From positions 1 through 5,328 of the forward strand of contig JAGPEW010000071.1 in NCBI GenBank assembly GCA_018056825.1: 5,328 bases of DNA. The letters run 5' to 3'. A program made the translations under genes and the position numbers. The notes under the pieces were generated by a model, which searched no databases, was not told the DNA's origin, and saw only the letters and a program-made list of their open reading frames with translations. Positions within the stretch are counted from its first letter, which is position 1, and every line of letters begins with the position of its first letter. Positions 4,694-5,328 of this stretch are shown here, in pieces. The stretch comes from Candidatus Sordicultor aquaticus (lineage in GTDB: Bacteria > Atribacterota > Atribacteria > Atribacterales > Caldatribacteriaceae).

Positions 4694-5328
4694 GTGGATA
4701 AAGGGAAATTGTTAGCTTTAAGTGTAGTTGCCGTTCTTTTTGCTGTTTTGGCTTTTTCTAGTCCTCAAGCTTTCCTCTCTACCTATAATATTGGAACTCT
4801 TTTGGATTACGCTGCTACTTATTTTATAGCAGCTATCGGTTTAACTTTTGTGATTATGATTGGCAGTATCGATTTGTCTATAGGAGGGATGCTCTCTCTT
4901 TTTACCGTTGTTTTTGTTTTGACTCTTAATTCTTTGGGTTTTTGGGCGTACTTTATTACCATTGGTTTGGGTTTCCTTTTGGGAATGGCTAACGGTTTAA
5001 TTTTTACCAAGCTTAAAATTCCTTCCTTTATTGGAACTTTTGGAGCTTCGGGGGTATTTGCTAGCTTAGCCTTAATAATTTCTGGTGGTCGTCCCATTGG
5101 GCTACGTCCTCAAGTTTTATATCTTCTTAATCCTTTAACTTTTGAGTTAGGACCAATTAAGGGTTCACATTTATTGGCCTTTGTTCTTTTCGGTATATTT
5201 TTTTTGATTCAAAACTCTACTCCTTTTGGAAAGTATGTAACGGCTATTGGAAATTCAGAAAGAGCTACTTGGCTAAGTGGAATTAAAGTAGACCGGACTA
5301 AAATTTTCTGTTTTGCTCTGTCTGGGCT
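4694..5328 (+). CDS. Sugar ABC transporter permease 2 (RbsC-like, BPD_transp_2 family), cut by window end
   Basis: The first 211 residues of a second permease; the open frame continues past the right edge without a stop. It starts at GTG (4694) behind AAGGAGG. Family landmarks are GSIDLSIGG (57-65), KIPSFIGTFG (108-117), and the coupling region TPFGKYVTAIGNSERA (176-191) followed by LSGIKVDRTKI (194-204). Hydrophobic segments run roughly 6-22, 36-56, 63-80, 84-103, 110-130 and 158-173. The same landmarks occur in the same order in permease 1, but the sequences differ widely. The pair is therefore an old duplication whose products probably form a heterodimer. Its N-terminus is shorter than that of permease 1. 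It is separated from the ATPase gene by 527 bases of repeats with no clear promoter, so whether it is cotranscribed is open. Confidence 0.92.
   Translation, partial: MDKGKLLALSVVAVLFAVLAFSSPQAFLSTYNIGTLLDYAATYFIAAIGLTFVIMIGSIDLSIGGMLSLFTVVFVLTLNSLGFWAYFITIGLGFLLGMANGLIFTKLKIPSFIGTFGASGVFASLALIISGGRPIGLRPQVLYLLNPLTFELGPIKGSHLLAFVLFGIFFLIQNSTPFGKYVTAIGNSERATWLSGIKVDRTKIFCFALSG

Noticed and set aside
4819..5097. 92-residue open frame on the - strand
   Set aside because: It is the antisense shadow of the second permease, whose + strand reading has clear family motifs and a strong ribosome site.

Overview
The window holds most of one sugar-type ABC importer operon, read on the + strand and embedded in unusual intergenic repeat DNA. 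The order is a secreted substrate-binding protein (507-1547), a first membrane permease (1622-2611), a double-domain ATPase (2655-4166), and a second, different permease that runs off the right edge (4694 onward). All four belong to the ribose/galactose-type (CUT2, RbsABC-like) importer class. The binding protein would capture a small polar ligand outside the membrane, the two permeases would form a heteromeric channel, and the fused ATPase would power it. The substrate cannot be named: no catabolic enzyme or regulator lies in the window.

Layout: 1-233 is a repeat element with stem-loops. 234-506 is non-coding leader with weak promoter candidates. The binding-protein gene is followed by a 32-bp perfect palindrome (1566-1597) that probably lowers read-through into the permease. 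Permease 1 and the ATPase are closely spaced. Between the ATPase and permease 2 lie 527 non-coding bases (4167-4693). They hold a long hairpin and a second, longer copy of the repeat element found at the left edge. The two elements share a 55-base exact match (176-230 and 4619-4673) in direct orientation, so they bracket binding protein, permease 1 and ATPase as a cassette.

Organism: AT-rich coding sequence with strong G-rich Shine-Dalgarno sites and GTG starts. The binding protein has a signal peptide cleaved after Ala-Phe-Ala and no lipobox cysteine, which suggests a periplasm and hence a two-membrane bacterium. An anaerobic lineage such as Atribacterota or Thermotogota would fit, but this is a guess and the sequence alone does not settle it.

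The proteins are mostly ordinary members of known families. The two points most worth a second look are the modular repeat element, built from alternating hairpin modules with inverted end motifs, and the ATPase. In the ATPase, every motif of one composite ATP site is degenerate, including a Ser-His pair where Asp-Glu is expected, while the other site is intact.
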